Shown: positions 1 to 6,811, numbered from the stretch's first letter. The stretch: DNA of 14,518 nucleotides from SAR92 clade bacterium (GCA_018607545.1 JABBBF010000189.1:1-14518), one strand, 5' to 3'. Made by a program: numbers and translations. Notes: generated by a model not told the origin, from the sequence alone.

Positions 1-238
1 GGTATTCGGGGAACTGTTGGTACTTGAGAAACATCGCCTGCCAGTCTGCTTCTGAGAGGGGCGGAATAATACCCATCAGCGGTTTCCAGTCGACCATCGA
101 CAGCCCTGAGTTGGTCAGTCGGGTAACGCCGCCAAGCAGGATCATACCGAAGATAACCGCGGCACAGATCAGCAGCCAGTAGGCTATTTGGCGGTTGTAG
201 CGAGCCTGTTGCTCGAGGGTTGTGGTGTTTTCCAACAT
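1..238 (-). CDS. ctaA: Heme A synthase, COX15/CtaA type (N-terminal 79 residues, cut by window edge)
   Basis: Translating the minus strand from ATG at 238 gives an uninterrupted frame to the window edge. Residues about 18-37 form a first transmembrane helix, followed by the signature GGVTRLTNSGLSMVDWKP (about 36-53) and a PPLSEADW...F..Y...PEY stretch (59-79). This is the first helix and first loop of COX15-class (type 2) heme A synthases. The family is an inner-membrane enzyme that oxidises the C8 methyl of heme O to make heme A for aa3-type cytochrome oxidases. The start is the only in-frame ATG near the sequence onset and leaves a short polar N-terminus; no strong Shine-Dalgarno precedes it. 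It is divergent from ung. The rest of the protein lies outside the window, so intactness cannot be judged. Identification rests on recognised motif similarity. Confidence 0.88.
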   Translation of the reverse strand, partial: MLENTTTLEQQARYNRQIAYWLLICAAVIFGMILLGGVTRLTNSGLSMVDWKPLMGIIPPLSEADWQAMFLKYQQFPEY

Positions 239-453
239 AGATATCAGTACCAAAAATTAATTTGAGCCTAAGGGCTGTGTCGTTATACAGCCAGAGGTTT
301 TACGAAAGCGGTGATTATTCAGACTAGATTTTATGGAAAAATTTAGTCGAGGTTTACTGTTGAGAATGGAGACAGAATTCATTGGCGGCTATGGTAACAT
401 TTGCAGCCAATTGGCAGGTAGGGGTTTAGGCGTTTTTGATGATGGAGATAGAT
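239..453. promoter_or_regulatory. Divergent ctaA/ung control region with two dyads
   Basis: This 215-base AT-rich gap separates the divergent ctaA and ung starts. It holds two inverted repeats: a smaller one at 273-292 (stem GGCTGTGT with ATACAGCC, one G-T wobble, loop CGTT) and a larger one at 322-348. There is also a 10-base palindrome, AAATTAATTT, at 254-263. I could not find a clear -35/-10 pair with correct spacing on either strand, so promoter positions are not assigned. The region presumably carries both promoters because the genes diverge. That part is inference. Confidence 0.4.
322..348. repeat. 27-base near-perfect dyad upstream of ung
   Basis: GACTAGATTTT (322-332) is complementary to AAAATTTAGTC (338-348) apart from one G-T pair, with loop ATGGA. 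It sits about 105 bases upstream of the chosen ung start. As DNA it resembles a two-fold operator; as RNA it would be an 11-bp hairpin. No T-run follows on the plus strand, so it is not a classical terminator. No specific regulator is recognised. Confidence 0.5.
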
Positions 454-1161
454 ATGGGTGATCAGGGTGAGATTAAGTTGGATCCGAGTTGGCGAGAAGT
501 TCTGGTCGATGAATTTAATAAAGACTATATGCGTGAACTGCGCGAGTTTTTAGTTCAGCAAAAGGCCGCTGGCAAGGTTATCTATCCGCCGGGTTCGCAG
601 TGGTTTTCGGCATTTAATAACACGCCCTTCGATAAGGTTCGCGTGGTGATTCTCGGACAGGATCCCTATCACGGTCCCAATCAGGCTCATGGTCTGTGTT
701 TTTCAGTGCAGCCGGGTGTTAAGGTGCCGCCATCGCTGGCTAATATGTACAAAGAGTTGGCCGATGACCTGGGTATTGTGCAGCCCAATCATGGCTGCCT
801 GACCAGCTGGGCAAAGCAGGGAGTGCTACTGCTGAATGCCACTCTCACTGTCGAGCAGGCCAATGCCGGTGCCCATCAGGGTAAGGGCTGGGAGCAGTTT
901 ACCGATGCGGCTATTCGTGCTCTAAACGATCAGCGCGAAGGTATTGTGTTTCTTTTATGGGGCAGCTATGCCCAGAAGAAAGGCGCCTTTATCGACCAGT
1001 CGCGGCATTTGGTTCTGAAGTCGGTTCACCCCTCACCCCTGTCTGCATACCGAGGTTTTTTCGGGTGCAAACATTTTTCGTCGGCCAATCACTATTTGCA
1101 GCATAATGGTCAGCCGCCAATAAATTGGCAGTTACCCCCTGAGCAAGATGTCGAGTTCTAA
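454..1161 (+). CDS. ung: Uracil-DNA glycosylase, family 1
   Basis: Ung removes uracil from DNA (from cytosine deamination or dUTP misincorporation), starting base-excision repair in the cytoplasm. In the 235-residue product, the water-activating loop GQDPYHG lies at 68-74 with catalytic Asp70. The DNA-intercalating leucine loop HPSPLSA lies at 192-198 with His192, followed by RGFFGCKHF. The uracil-pocket segments [11 protein letters not shown] and [12 protein letters not shown] are also present. Length matches the family (about 225-235). In-frame starts at 436 (TTG), 439 and 442 exist, but ATG 454 is preferred: GGAG at 444-447 lies six bases upstream and the resulting N-terminus matches the family length. 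The transporter gene begins 16 bases after the stop, so the two are probably cotranscribed. No sign of damage; identification is firm. Confidence 0.97.
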   Translation: MGDQGEIKLDPSWREVLVDEFNKDYMRELREFLVQQKAAGKVIYPPGSQWFSAFNNTPFDKVRVVILGQDPYHGPNQAHGLCFSVQPGVKVPPSLANMYKELADDLGIVQPNHGCLTSWAKQGVLLLNATLTVEQANAGAHQGKGWEQFTDAAIRALNDQREGIVFLLWGSYAQKKGAFIDQSRHLVLKSVHPSPLSAYRGFFGCKHFSSANHYLQHNGQPPINWQLPPEQDVEF

Positions 1162-1177
1162 ACTAGGAGAACAATCT

Positions 1178-2365
1178 GTGGCAGTGCAATCCTGGCAAAC
1201 ACCCAAAAACCTTCTTATCGTTATGTCGGTGGCGATGACCATCGCCTTTGCCACATGGATGGCGCTGCTAAATAATTTTGTGATTGAGCGAGCCAGTTTT
1301 ACCGGTGCGGAAATTGGCATGTTGCAGAGTATTCGTGAGGTACCTGGATTTTTGGCGTTTACAGCGGTGTTTGTGTTGTTGCTGTTAAAGGAGCAGACCT
1401 TTGCCTATCTCTCTCTGGCGCTGCTGGGTATTGGTGTTGCCGCGACTGGCTACTTTCCCACGGTAGTGGGGCTCTATCTGACAACGTTTTTAATGTCGGT
1501 AGGCTTTCATTATTACGAGACGATTAAACAATCCCTGTCGCTACAGTGGTTGAGTATCGATGAGGCGCCAGCTGTACTGGGCAAGTTGATCGCTGTCAGT
1601 TCTATGGCTTCTCTGGCGGCCTATAGTTTTCTATGGCTGGCCGAGGCCTATCTGGGGCTGAGTTTTAAAGTCATCTATATTGTTGGCGGCGGCTGTTGCC
1701 TGGCATTAACTCTATTTGCCTGGTTGGGCTTTCCCCGCTTTCAGGCCAAGACACCGCAGCGTAAGCATCTTCTGATGCGCAAGCGCTACTGGCTGTATTA
1801 CGCGCTGACATTTATGGGCGGAGCGCGGCGCCAGATCTTTGTTGTTTTTGCCGGTTTCCTGATGGTGGAGAAATTTGGTTACAGCGTCAGTGACATAGCG
1901 CTGCTGTATATTATTAACCATCTTTTTAATTGGGCATTTGCCGGACGTATTGGCAAGTTGGTAGGTCGTATTGGCGAGCGCCGGGCGCTGACCTTTGAAT
2001 ACTGCGGTCTGTTTTGTGTATTTACTGCCTATGCCTTTGTCAACGATGCGACCTGGGCGGCGGGCTTATATGTGTTAGATCATCTGTTCTTCTCTCTGGC
2101 GATTGCCATCAAAACCTATTTCCAGAAAATTGCCGATCCGGCAGATATGGCATCTACTGCTGGGGTGGCTTTTACGATTAACCATATTGCGGCGGTGGTT
2201 ATTCCGGCGATGTTTGGATTGGTGTGGCTGGTGTCGCCAATGGCGGTATTTTTGATGGGCTCTGCTATGGCGTTGATCAGTTTACTGCTGGCGAGAAATA
2301 TTCCGTTGCAGCCCAGTTCTGGTAATGAGGTGGTGATTGGGAAGGTAGCTGCGGCTGCGCTGTAA
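1178..2365 (+). CDS. Major facilitator superfamily transporter, substrate unknown
   Basis: The product is a 395-residue integral membrane protein with 12 predicted hydrophobic segments in two halves of six. A basic cytoplasmic loop lies between helices 6 and 7 (RFQAKTPQRKHLLMRKRYW), and GRIGKLVGRIGERRAL after helix 8 resembles the MFS loop motif between helices 8 and 9. I recognise only the fold; helix-embedded residues such as FHYYE in helix 4 and GGARRQ in helix 7 do not match a substrate class I know. The start is GTG 1178 because AGGAGA (1165-1170) sits seven bases upstream; ATG 1148 lies inside ung and lacks a ribosome site. It closely follows ung and is followed by a repeat cluster. A functional link to uracil excision is not evident. 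Confidence 0.85.
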   Translation: MAVQSWQTPKNLLIVMSVAMTIAFATWMALLNNFVIERASFTGAEIGMLQSIREVPGFLAFTAVFVLLLLKEQTFAYLSLALLGIGVAATGYFPTVVGLYLTTFLMSVGFHYYETIKQSLSLQWLSIDEAPAVLGKLIAVSSMASLAAYSFLWLAEAYLGLSFKVIYIVGGGCCLALTLFAWLGFPRFQAKTPQRKHLLMRKRYWLYYALTFMGGARRQIFVVFAGFLMVEKFGYSVSDIALLYIINHLFNWAFAGRIGKLVGRIGERRALTFEYCGLFCVFTAYAFVNDATWAAGLYVLDHLFFSLAIAIKTYFQKIADPADMASTAGVAFTINHIAAVVIPAMFGLVWLVSPMAVFLMGSAMALISLLLARNIPLQPSSGNEVVIGKVAAAAL

Positions 2366-2372
2366 TTTTTTT

Positions 2373-2495
2373 GTCATCCCGGCTTCTTTTACCATGTCAT
2401 CCCGACAGAGCGGAGCGACGAGGGATCTCCCGTCATCCCAGCGAAGGAACGTCACCCCGACGTAGGCCGGGGTGACGTTCCTTCGCTGGGATGAC
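2373..2495. repeat. Composite palindromic intergenic repeat cluster (GTCATCCC family)
   Basis: The octamer GTCATCCC occurs at 2373-2380, 2396-2403 and 2432-2439, and its complement GGGATGAC at 2488-2495. The unit at 2396-2430 has the shape GTCATCCCGA...GAGGGATCTCC, like widespread REP-type intergenic repeats. The last unit is a perfect hairpin: 2432-2459 pairs base for base with 2468-2495 (28 bp), loop ACGTAGGC (2460-2467). Its inner part GTCACCCCG/CGGGGTGAC resembles a second known repeat type, so two units look nested. It fills nearly the whole gap between the convergent MFS and PGPGW genes. There is no T-run on either side, so terminator function is uncertain; it could act as an mRNA 3'-end stabiliser. 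Confidence 0.85.
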
Positions 2496-2506
2496 AGAGT
2501 AGCTGT

Positions 2507-2920
2507 TCAAACCACCAGCGGTGGCTTTTTGGCTTTGGCGCGTAACCAGTTAAGTCCATTTAAAATGGCTGGGGTCCTAACTATTTTTCGCTCGATGCGA
2601 AATTTGCCCGGATAGTCGATCAGCAGTAAGCCTGTTACCAGTGTGAGGATTCCCTGGCCGGGCAAAAACAGCATCAACAATCCCGCCAGAATCAACCCGT
2701 AGCCAAGCAGATTTTTCCCAATCAGAGTCAGTAGTCGAACCACTGGGTGCTGGCTTTTCCAATTGGTCGGCTTGCGCTTTTTAGGCACAAAGTAATCTTC
2801 AGGAATTTTTGCCACCAACCAGGGCAGCGATAACAGGCTGGCAATAAAAACCCCAAGAGATCCGATACCGATCCACACCAGCAGTTGTTGATGGCTTTGC
2901 AGATCGATAAAGTTATTCAC
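2507..2920 (-). CDS. Small PGPGW-type inner-membrane protein
   Basis: The 137-residue protein has a first hydrophobic segment at about 13-38 and a second hydrophobic stretch at about 66-103. The second contains LPGQGILTLVTGLLLIDYPGK, which matches the putative transmembrane PGPGW family (a short Pro-Gly motif after a helix, then an amphipathic helix with an FRIERK-like basic segment). A basic loop (KKRKPTNWK) separates the segments, and the C-terminus is basic. The family has no established function, and I assign none. The start is GTG at 2920, overlapping the ygfZ stop in a GTGA arrangement, so translation is probably coupled to ygfZ. The gene ends beside the palindromic repeat cluster. Family call is fairly confident. 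Confidence 0.75.
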   Translation of the reverse strand: MNNFIDLQSHQQLLVWIGIGSLGVFIASLLSLPWLVAKIPEDYFVPKKRKPTNWKSQHPVVRLLTLIGKNLLGYGLILAGLLMLFLPGQGILTLVTGLLLIDYPGKFRIERKIVRTPAILNGLNWLRAKAKKPPLVV

Positions 2921-3657
2921 AGGCTGGCCGGAATCTCGTAGGGCAGAGGTAGGTGCACCACTGATGTCAGCGGCTGTTCGCCAACCTGTATCTCAGAGCA
3001 GTCGCTGTATTTGTCGCCGAGCACTGCCAGCACCTCTACTGTCGATTGGTCTGCCCAGGCAGCACTGGCAATATTGCCAACACTTTTCCCTTCACTGTTT
3101 CTTATATCATCACCGGCATTGGGCAGTAGGTTGAGAGACAGTTGTAGATGATGCATACGCCGTTTGACCGCGCCGCGATAATGGGCGCGGGCGACAATCT
3201 CCTGCCCTGTATAACAACCTTTTTTAAAGCTGATATAGCCCAGTGCGTCGAGATTTAACATCTGCGGAATAAACATATCACTGGTTTCGGAAACCACATC
3301 GGCACTGCCGCTTCTAATGCGCTGCAGATTACTGGGAGCGGGGATGTCTTTGTACTGGTCGCTGACATCGCTAATCTCGGTCTTAAAAAATACAGCGTAT
3401 TTTTTAAGGTTGGCCATAGCGATCTCTTTTACTGAGTGATGAGTTTCTAAAATTATATTGTCCTGCTGGTCGCAGCTGGCGCTAAACAGGAATATAATCC
3501 GCCCCTTGGGTGTGCAGTGGGCACCATTAATGGTTGCATCGCCAGTCAGGGTCTCCATATCGCAAGTCACCTGACCCTGCAGAAACTTGCGGCTATCCGG
3601 GCCAGCTAGCTGGATATAGGCACGTTGGTCGGTGGTATTTGTATTCTGTTCGGTCAT
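2917..3657 (-). CDS. ygfZ: YgfZ-type folate-binding Fe-S cluster protein, compact form
   Basis: YgfZ is a cytoplasmic, GcvT-like, tetrahydrofolate-binding protein needed for activity of some Fe-S enzymes, including the tRNA methylthiolase MiaB. The N-terminal IQLAGPDSRKFLQGQVTCD segment and the signature KGCYTGQE (about 146-153, with the functional Cys), followed by VARAHYRGAVKRR, identify it. At 246 residues it is shorter than the roughly 326-residue E. coli protein as I recall it. Only about 37 residues join the LKKYAVFFK segment to FIPQMLNL, where E. coli has about 100, so much of the central subdomain appears missing while the frame stays open. ATG 3657 is chosen because AGGGA precedes it with proper spacing; an upstream TTG at 3663 lacks one. 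It is divergent from sdhE, as in E. coli and Pseudomonas. Confidence 0.9.
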   Translation of the reverse strand: MTEQNTNTTDQRAYIQLAGPDSRKFLQGQVTCDMETLTGDATINGAHCTPKGRIIFLFSASCDQQDNIILETHHSVKEIAMANLKKYAVFFKTEISDVSDQYKDIPAPSNLQRIRSGSADVVSETSDMFIPQMLNLDALGYISFKKGCYTGQEIVARAHYRGAVKRRMHHLQLSLNLLPNAGDDIRNSEGKSVGNIASAAWADQSTVEVLAVLGDKYSDCSEIQVGEQPLTSVVHLPLPYEIPASL

Positions 3658-3677
3658 TGCCAATCCCTAGGTGTTAT

Positions 3678-3714
3678 TCACTCTTTAGGTTAATGAGTGA
3701 TTGTCTCTTATAAT
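3678..3714 (+). promoter_or_regulatory. Candidate sdhE-ygfX promoter with overlapping dyad
   Basis: A perfect -10 hexamer TATAAT lies at 3709-3714, about 30 bases upstream of the sdhE start. The -35 region is weak (TTAGGT at about 3685-3690). A 6-bp inverted repeat, TCACTC (3678-3683) and GAGTGA (3695-3700), brackets that -35 position, suggesting an activator or repressor site. The gap is shared with the divergent ygfZ gene. The promoter call is moderate; the operator idea is inference. Confidence 0.45.
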
Positions 3715-3743
3715 GTGGCTTTAACACAATTATTGAATTTGTT

Positions 3744-3989
3744 ATGGATAAAAATCGTCTGCGCTGGGCCTGTCGCCGCGGCATGTTGGAGCTTGATTTA
3801 CTGCTTGCGCCATTTGCTGAAGAAGTCTATGAAACACTCGAAGAGAGCGATCAGCTGCGTTTTGAAGCGCTGCTCGAATGTGAAGATCAGTCGCTGTTTT
3901 TATGGCTGATGAAGCGCCAGCCGGCAGATAACCCGGATTTGCAAAGGATAGTGCAGATTATTCATGAGTCCCGCAGCAAAGTCGGCTGA
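3744..3989 (+). CDS. sdhE: FAD assembly factor SdhE (YgfY)
   Basis: SdhE is a small cytoplasmic factor that promotes covalent FAD attachment to the succinate dehydrogenase (SdhA) and fumarate reductase flavoprotein subunits. The 81-residue product is all-helical in pattern and carries the invariant RGxxE motif at 12-16 (RGMLE). It also has the family hallmarks LRWACRRGMLELDLLL near the start and FLWLMKRQPADNPDL toward the end. Length is typical (80-90). ATG 3744 gives the canonical N-terminus MDKNRLRWACRRG. The next gene starts inside its last codons (26-base overlap), so ygfX is probably translationally coupled. An overlapping 70-residue frame starting at 3697 shares no family features and is a shadow. 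Confidence 0.95.
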   Translation: MDKNRLRWACRRGMLELDLLLAPFAEEVYETLEESDQLRFEALLECEDQSLFLWLMKRQPADNPDLQRIVQIIHESRSKVG

Positions 3990-4419
3990 GTTCAGCCTTA
4001 CCCCTTCAAGATATGCTCTTGTTGCAAAGCTGAGTCTGGCATTTGCGGCTGGCCTGCTTGTGGCTCTTTTACCGATACTACTGATTGCAAAAATAGCCGG
4101 TCTGTTATTTTTGCTTGCGGCTGGCGCCAGTTTTTATGTGCATTTTCGTCGGCAAAACCCCGAACGGATTTTTGTTGTCGATGGCGACGCAGATTGCTGG
4201 CGTTTGATTTCGTCACCTGGCAGTGGGCGTTATGGTAGAGAAGAGGTTATTGACCTGCAGCTTGAGCCCAGCCAGTTTGTTACCACCTATTTAATTATTC
4301 TCTATTTTCGAACCCAGCAGGGTGACCGTCTGACTCGAGTGATCCCCAGGGATAGCCTTTCTCGAGAAGGGCATAGAATTTTGCGCAAGTTATTGCTGGC
4401 CAGAACTAGCCGCGATTAA
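3964..4419 (+). CDS. ygfX: YgfX (CptA-like) membrane protein
   Basis: The 151-residue protein has two adjacent transmembrane helices at about 18-41 and 43-62, then a soluble cytoplasmic domain ending [20 protein letters not shown]. This matches the YgfX architecture (helical hairpin plus a C-terminal domain with a P-DSL...RRLR-like end). Position directly after sdhE supports the call. E. coli YgfX has been reported both as a toxin (CptA) paired with SdhE/CptB and as a partner in succinate dehydrogenase flavinylation; which applies here cannot be read from sequence. ATG 3964 overlaps sdhE by 26 bases with little Shine-Dalgarno signal, implying coupled translation. Its last 14 bases overlap the end of convergent nadB. 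Sequence conservation in this family is low, so the name leans on synteny. Confidence 0.75.
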   Translation: MSPAAKSAEFSLTPSRYALVAKLSLAFAAGLLVALLPILLIAKIAGLLFLLAAGASFYVHFRRQNPERIFVVDGDADCWRLISSPGSGRYGREEVIDLQLEPSQFVTTYLIILYFRTQQGDRLTRVIPRDSLSREGHRILRKLLLARTSRD

Positions 4420-6028
4420 TAATCACATCCTGACCGGCAAAATTGATTGGCACCAGGATCGTATCTTTGGCGATCTTTGCGGGCTCTGGATAGTCCAGGG
4501 TGTAGTGCAGGCCACGACTCTCCCTGCGCTGCAGGGCACAGCGAATAATTAACTCAGCAACCGTTGCCAGGTTGCGCAGCTCGAGCAGATCGCGACCCAC
4601 TGTATAGTTGCTGTAATACTCCTGAATCTCTTTTTGCAGCAGTTTTATCCTATGCTCGGCGCGCTGCAGGCGCTTGTCAGTGCGCACAATGCCCACGTAA
4701 TCCCACATAAAGCGCCGCAATTCATCCCAGTTGTGGGAGATAACCACATCCTCATCTGAGTCGGCGACTTTGGATTCGTCCCACTCTCGAATAAAGTCGG
4801 GTTCCGGAATCTGGTCTTGCAATTGATTGATCTCATTGGCGGCTGCATGGGCGTAAACCAGGCATTCGAGCAGCGAATTACTGGCCATGCGGTTGGCGCC
4901 GTGCAGTCCGGTAAAGGCGCTCTCGCCGATAGCGTAGAGGTTCAGCAGGTCGGTCTGCCCCTTGGTATTTACAATAATGCCCCCGCAGGTGTAATGGGCC
5001 GCCGGAACCACTGGAATGGGGTCAGTGGTGATATCGATGCCAAATTCCAGGCAGTGCTTGTAGACCGTGGGAAAATGTTCAGTAATAAACTCAGCCGGTT
5101 TGTGACTGATATCCAGATACAGACAGTCACTGCCCAGTCGTTTCATCTCGTGGTCGATAGCCCTTGCTACCACATCTCTGGGTGCCAGTTCGGCATCCGG
5201 GTGGAAGTTGTGCATAAAAGCTGAACCGTCGGGCAGTTTTAACAGGGCTCCCTCGCCGCGCAGAGCCTCGGTAATCAGAAATGATTTGGCTTTGGAGTGA
5301 TAGAGGCAAGTTGGGTGAAACTGGTTAAATTCCAAGTTGGCGACGCGACAGCCGCGACGCCAGGCCATGGCAATACCGTCCCCACTGGCACCGTCTGGAT
5401 TACTGGTGTAGAGGTAGGTTTTGCTGGCGCCACCTGTCGCCAATACAACGCTCTTGGCTCTAAACAGAGAGACTGCACCGCTATTGATATCCAATATATA
5501 GGACCCGGTGCAGCGAATCTTGCGCGAGTTGTTGTCCGCCTGGGTAACTAGATCAACAGCGCAATGGTGTTCATAGATATCAATATTTTCGGCGGCTATG
5601 GCACGATCGACCAGTGTGCCCGTAATTTCTTTTCCAGTGGCATCGGCGGTGTGCAGTATGCGGCGATGGCTGTGGCCACCTTCCTGAGTCAGGTGGTAGG
5701 TTGTCTGATCCTCTTCGCGGGTAAAATCTACGCCTTTGTTGATAAGCCATTGCACTGAGGCCGGACCATTTTCGACCACAAAGCGCACGGCTTCTTCGTG
5801 ACAGAGGCCGGCGCCAGCAACCAGCGTATCGGCTATATGCGCTTCAGCACTGTCATTTTTATCGATTACAGCGGCAATCCCACCCTGAGCTAACCACGAG
5901 GCTCCACCCTGAAGTGATGCTTTGCTAATCAGCGCTACACGGAGGTGTGAATCCAGCTGTAATGCTACAGCTAAACCAGCGGCACCACTGCCTATAATCA
6001 GAACATCGTAGATATGTGTTTGTTTCAT
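4406..6028 (-). CDS. nadB: L-aspartate oxidase
   Basis: NadB oxidises L-aspartate to iminoaspartate with FAD, the first step of de novo NAD synthesis; NadA, not in this window, takes the product. The 540-residue protein has the N-terminal dinucleotide-binding motif [11 protein letters not shown] (9-19), then [28 protein letters not shown] and [10 protein letters not shown]. Toward the C-terminus are [46 protein letters not shown] and [14 protein letters not shown]. These carry the conserved active-site His and Arg residues and flavin contacts of the succinate dehydrogenase/fumarate reductase flavoprotein superfamily. ATG 6028 is chosen over an upstream TTG at 6073 because it gives the usual short lead to the FAD motif and sits just downstream of a likely promoter. 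Its 3' end overlaps ygfX by 14 bases. Confidence 0.97.
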   Translation of the reverse strand: MKQTHIYDVLIIGSGAAGLAVALQLDSHLRVALISKASLQGGASWLAQGGIAAVIDKNDSAEAHIADTLVAGAGLCHEEAVRFVVENGPASVQWLINKGVDFTREEDQTTYHLTQEGGHSHRRILHTADATGKEITGTLVDRAIAAENIDIYEHHCAVDLVTQADNNSRKIRCTGSYILDINSGAVSLFRAKSVVLATGGASKTYLYTSNPDGASGDGIAMAWRRGCRVANLEFNQFHPTCLYHSKAKSFLITEALRGEGALLKLPDGSAFMHNFHPDAELAPRDVVARAIDHEMKRLGSDCLYLDISHKPAEFITEHFPTVYKHCLEFGIDITTDPIPVVPAAHYTCGGIIVNTKGQTDLLNLYAIGESAFTGLHGANRMASNSLLECLVYAHAAANEINQLQDQIPEPDFIREWDESKVADSDEDVVISHNWDELRRFMWDYVGIVRTDKRLQRAEHRIKLLQKEIQEYYSNYTVGRDLLELRNLATVAELIIRCALQRRESRGLHYTLDYPEPAKIAKDTILVPINFAGQDVIINRG

Positions 6029-6060
6029 GGTTGGGTCACAATCGTTTGACGCGGCATGAT

Positions 6061-6066
6061 AGTATA
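6061..6066 (-). promoter_or_regulatory. Candidate nadB -10 element
   Basis: On the minus strand TATACT (plus-strand AGTATA) lies about 33 bases upstream of nadB ATG 6028, with AT-rich sequence around it and a weak -35 (TTAGTT-like) near 6084-6089. That -35 position falls on top of the candidate rpoE sigma-E -35 element on the other strand, so the divergent promoters may interfere. If correct, it rules out the alternative nadB start at 6073. Confidence 0.4.
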
Positions 6067-6081
6067 AGCTCAAATTACAAG

Positions 6082-6109
6082 CGAACTAAATTACTTGTTG
6101 GTGGTCTGT
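6082..6109 (+). promoter_or_regulatory. Candidate sigma-E autoregulatory promoter of rpoE
   Basis: CGAACTA (6082-6088), 15 bases, then GTCTGT (6104-6109). This approximates the known RpoE/AlgU promoter GGAACTT-N15/16-GTCTGA, with five of seven and five of six matches. RpoE-type operons are commonly autoregulated, which fits. The expected start point, near 6116, leaves a leader of about 70 bases before rpoE. Confidence 0.45.
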
Positions 6110-6184
6110 CTTTGATTACCGTTATTTAAATTAGCGTTGAAAAAGCAATAATAACTCGGAAATGTAGGATAAATGGACTGTTAA

Positions 6185-6775
6185 ATGACAGAAAAAAAGA
6201 CAGAACCCACTGATCAGCAGCTCGTCGTCAGAGTGCAAAAAGGCGATAAGCGCGCCTTTGATCTTCTTGTTCTCAAGTATCAATACAAAGTGCATGCTAT
6301 TGTCGCGCGATTTATCCGCGATAGCGATGAGGTAAGGGATGTGGTGCAGGAGGCCTTTATTAAAGCCTACCGTGCACTGCCCAAGTTTCGCGGTGACAGT
6401 CAGTTTTATACCTGGCTGTACAGAATCGCCGTAAATACTGCAAAGAACTATCTGGTTGCCCGCAGCAGAAGACCTCCATCCTCAGATGTCGATCTGGATG
6501 ATGCGGAGTACTACTCTGGCAGCGAGCAGCTCAAAGATTTTGGCACCCCGGAGAACCAGCTGTTTCGAGATCAGCTTGAAGAGGTTATCAATCAGGCGAT
6601 TATCGAGTTGCCCGAAGATCTGCGTACAGCAGTGACACTTCGTGAATATGAAGGCTTGAGTTATGAGGATATTGCCTCGGTGATGAACTGTCCTGTGGGT
6701 ACTATCAGATCGCGAATTTTTCGTGGCAGAGAGTCTATCGATGTACGAGTTCTCGAATTAATTGAAGGGGATTGA
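6185..6775 (+). CDS. rpoE: Extracytoplasmic-stress sigma factor RpoE (AlgU family)
   Basis: This group 4 sigma factor directs RNA polymerase to envelope-stress promoters and is held inactive at the membrane by RseA. In the 196-residue product, region 2 spans about 25-92 (FDLLVLKYQYKVHAIVARF, then DEVRDVVQEAFIKAYRAL and FYTWLYRIAVNTAKNYL, with -10 recognition). Region 4 spans about 135-186 (LPEDLRTAVTLREYEGLSYEDIA and CPVGTIRSRIFRGRE, a helix-turn-helix for the -35). Length is typical (about 190-195). ATG 6185 has a weak ribosome site (GGA at 6175-6177). A three-codon frame (ATG 6173 to TAA) ends immediately before it. Gene order nadB (divergent)-rpoE-rseA-rseB-rseC is the classical arrangement. 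Confidence 0.97.
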   Translation: MTEKKTEPTDQQLVVRVQKGDKRAFDLLVLKYQYKVHAIVARFIRDSDEVRDVVQEAFIKAYRALPKFRGDSQFYTWLYRIAVNTAKNYLVARSRRPPSSDVDLDDAEYYSGSEQLKDFGTPENQLFRDQLEEVINQAIIELPEDLRTAVTLREYEGLSYEDIASVMNCPVGTIRSRIFRGRESIDVRVLELIEGD

Positions 6776-6783
6776 AGTAATGG

Positions 6784-6811
6784 TGAACCTTTTAAATAAT
6801 CGCCGGTCTTA
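6784..6811 (+). promoter_or_regulatory. Candidate sigma-E promoter in the rpoE-rseA gap
   Basis: TGAACCT (6784-6790), 15 bases, then GTCTTA (6806-6811). The geometry equals that of the candidate before rpoE, again five of seven and about five of six matches to the sigma-E consensus. The 136-base gap is long compared with the roughly 30 bases I recall in E. coli. If active, it would give the anti-sigma gene its own sigma-E-dependent transcript. Confidence 0.4.

Noticed and set aside
2373..2495. CRISPR array
   Set aside because: The repeats are short (8 bases) with uneven spacing and an inverted final copy; this is a palindromic repeat cluster.
2432..2495. Bidirectional Rho-independent terminator
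   Set aside because: The stem is excellent but no T-run follows on either strand, and it fits a dispersed repeat better.
3697..3909. 70-residue plus-strand frame overlapping sdhE
   Set aside because: Out of frame with sdhE, whose RGxxE motif and length clearly mark the real gene.
3744..4419. SdhE-YgfX as a new toxin-antitoxin system
   Set aside because: This is the known sdhE/ygfX (CptB/CptA) pair; nothing here is new and toxin function is not readable from sequence.
4817..5224. 135-residue plus-strand frame opposite nadB
   Set aside because: It lies wholly antisense to strongly conserved nadB, shows no recognisable family and has no convincing ribosome site.
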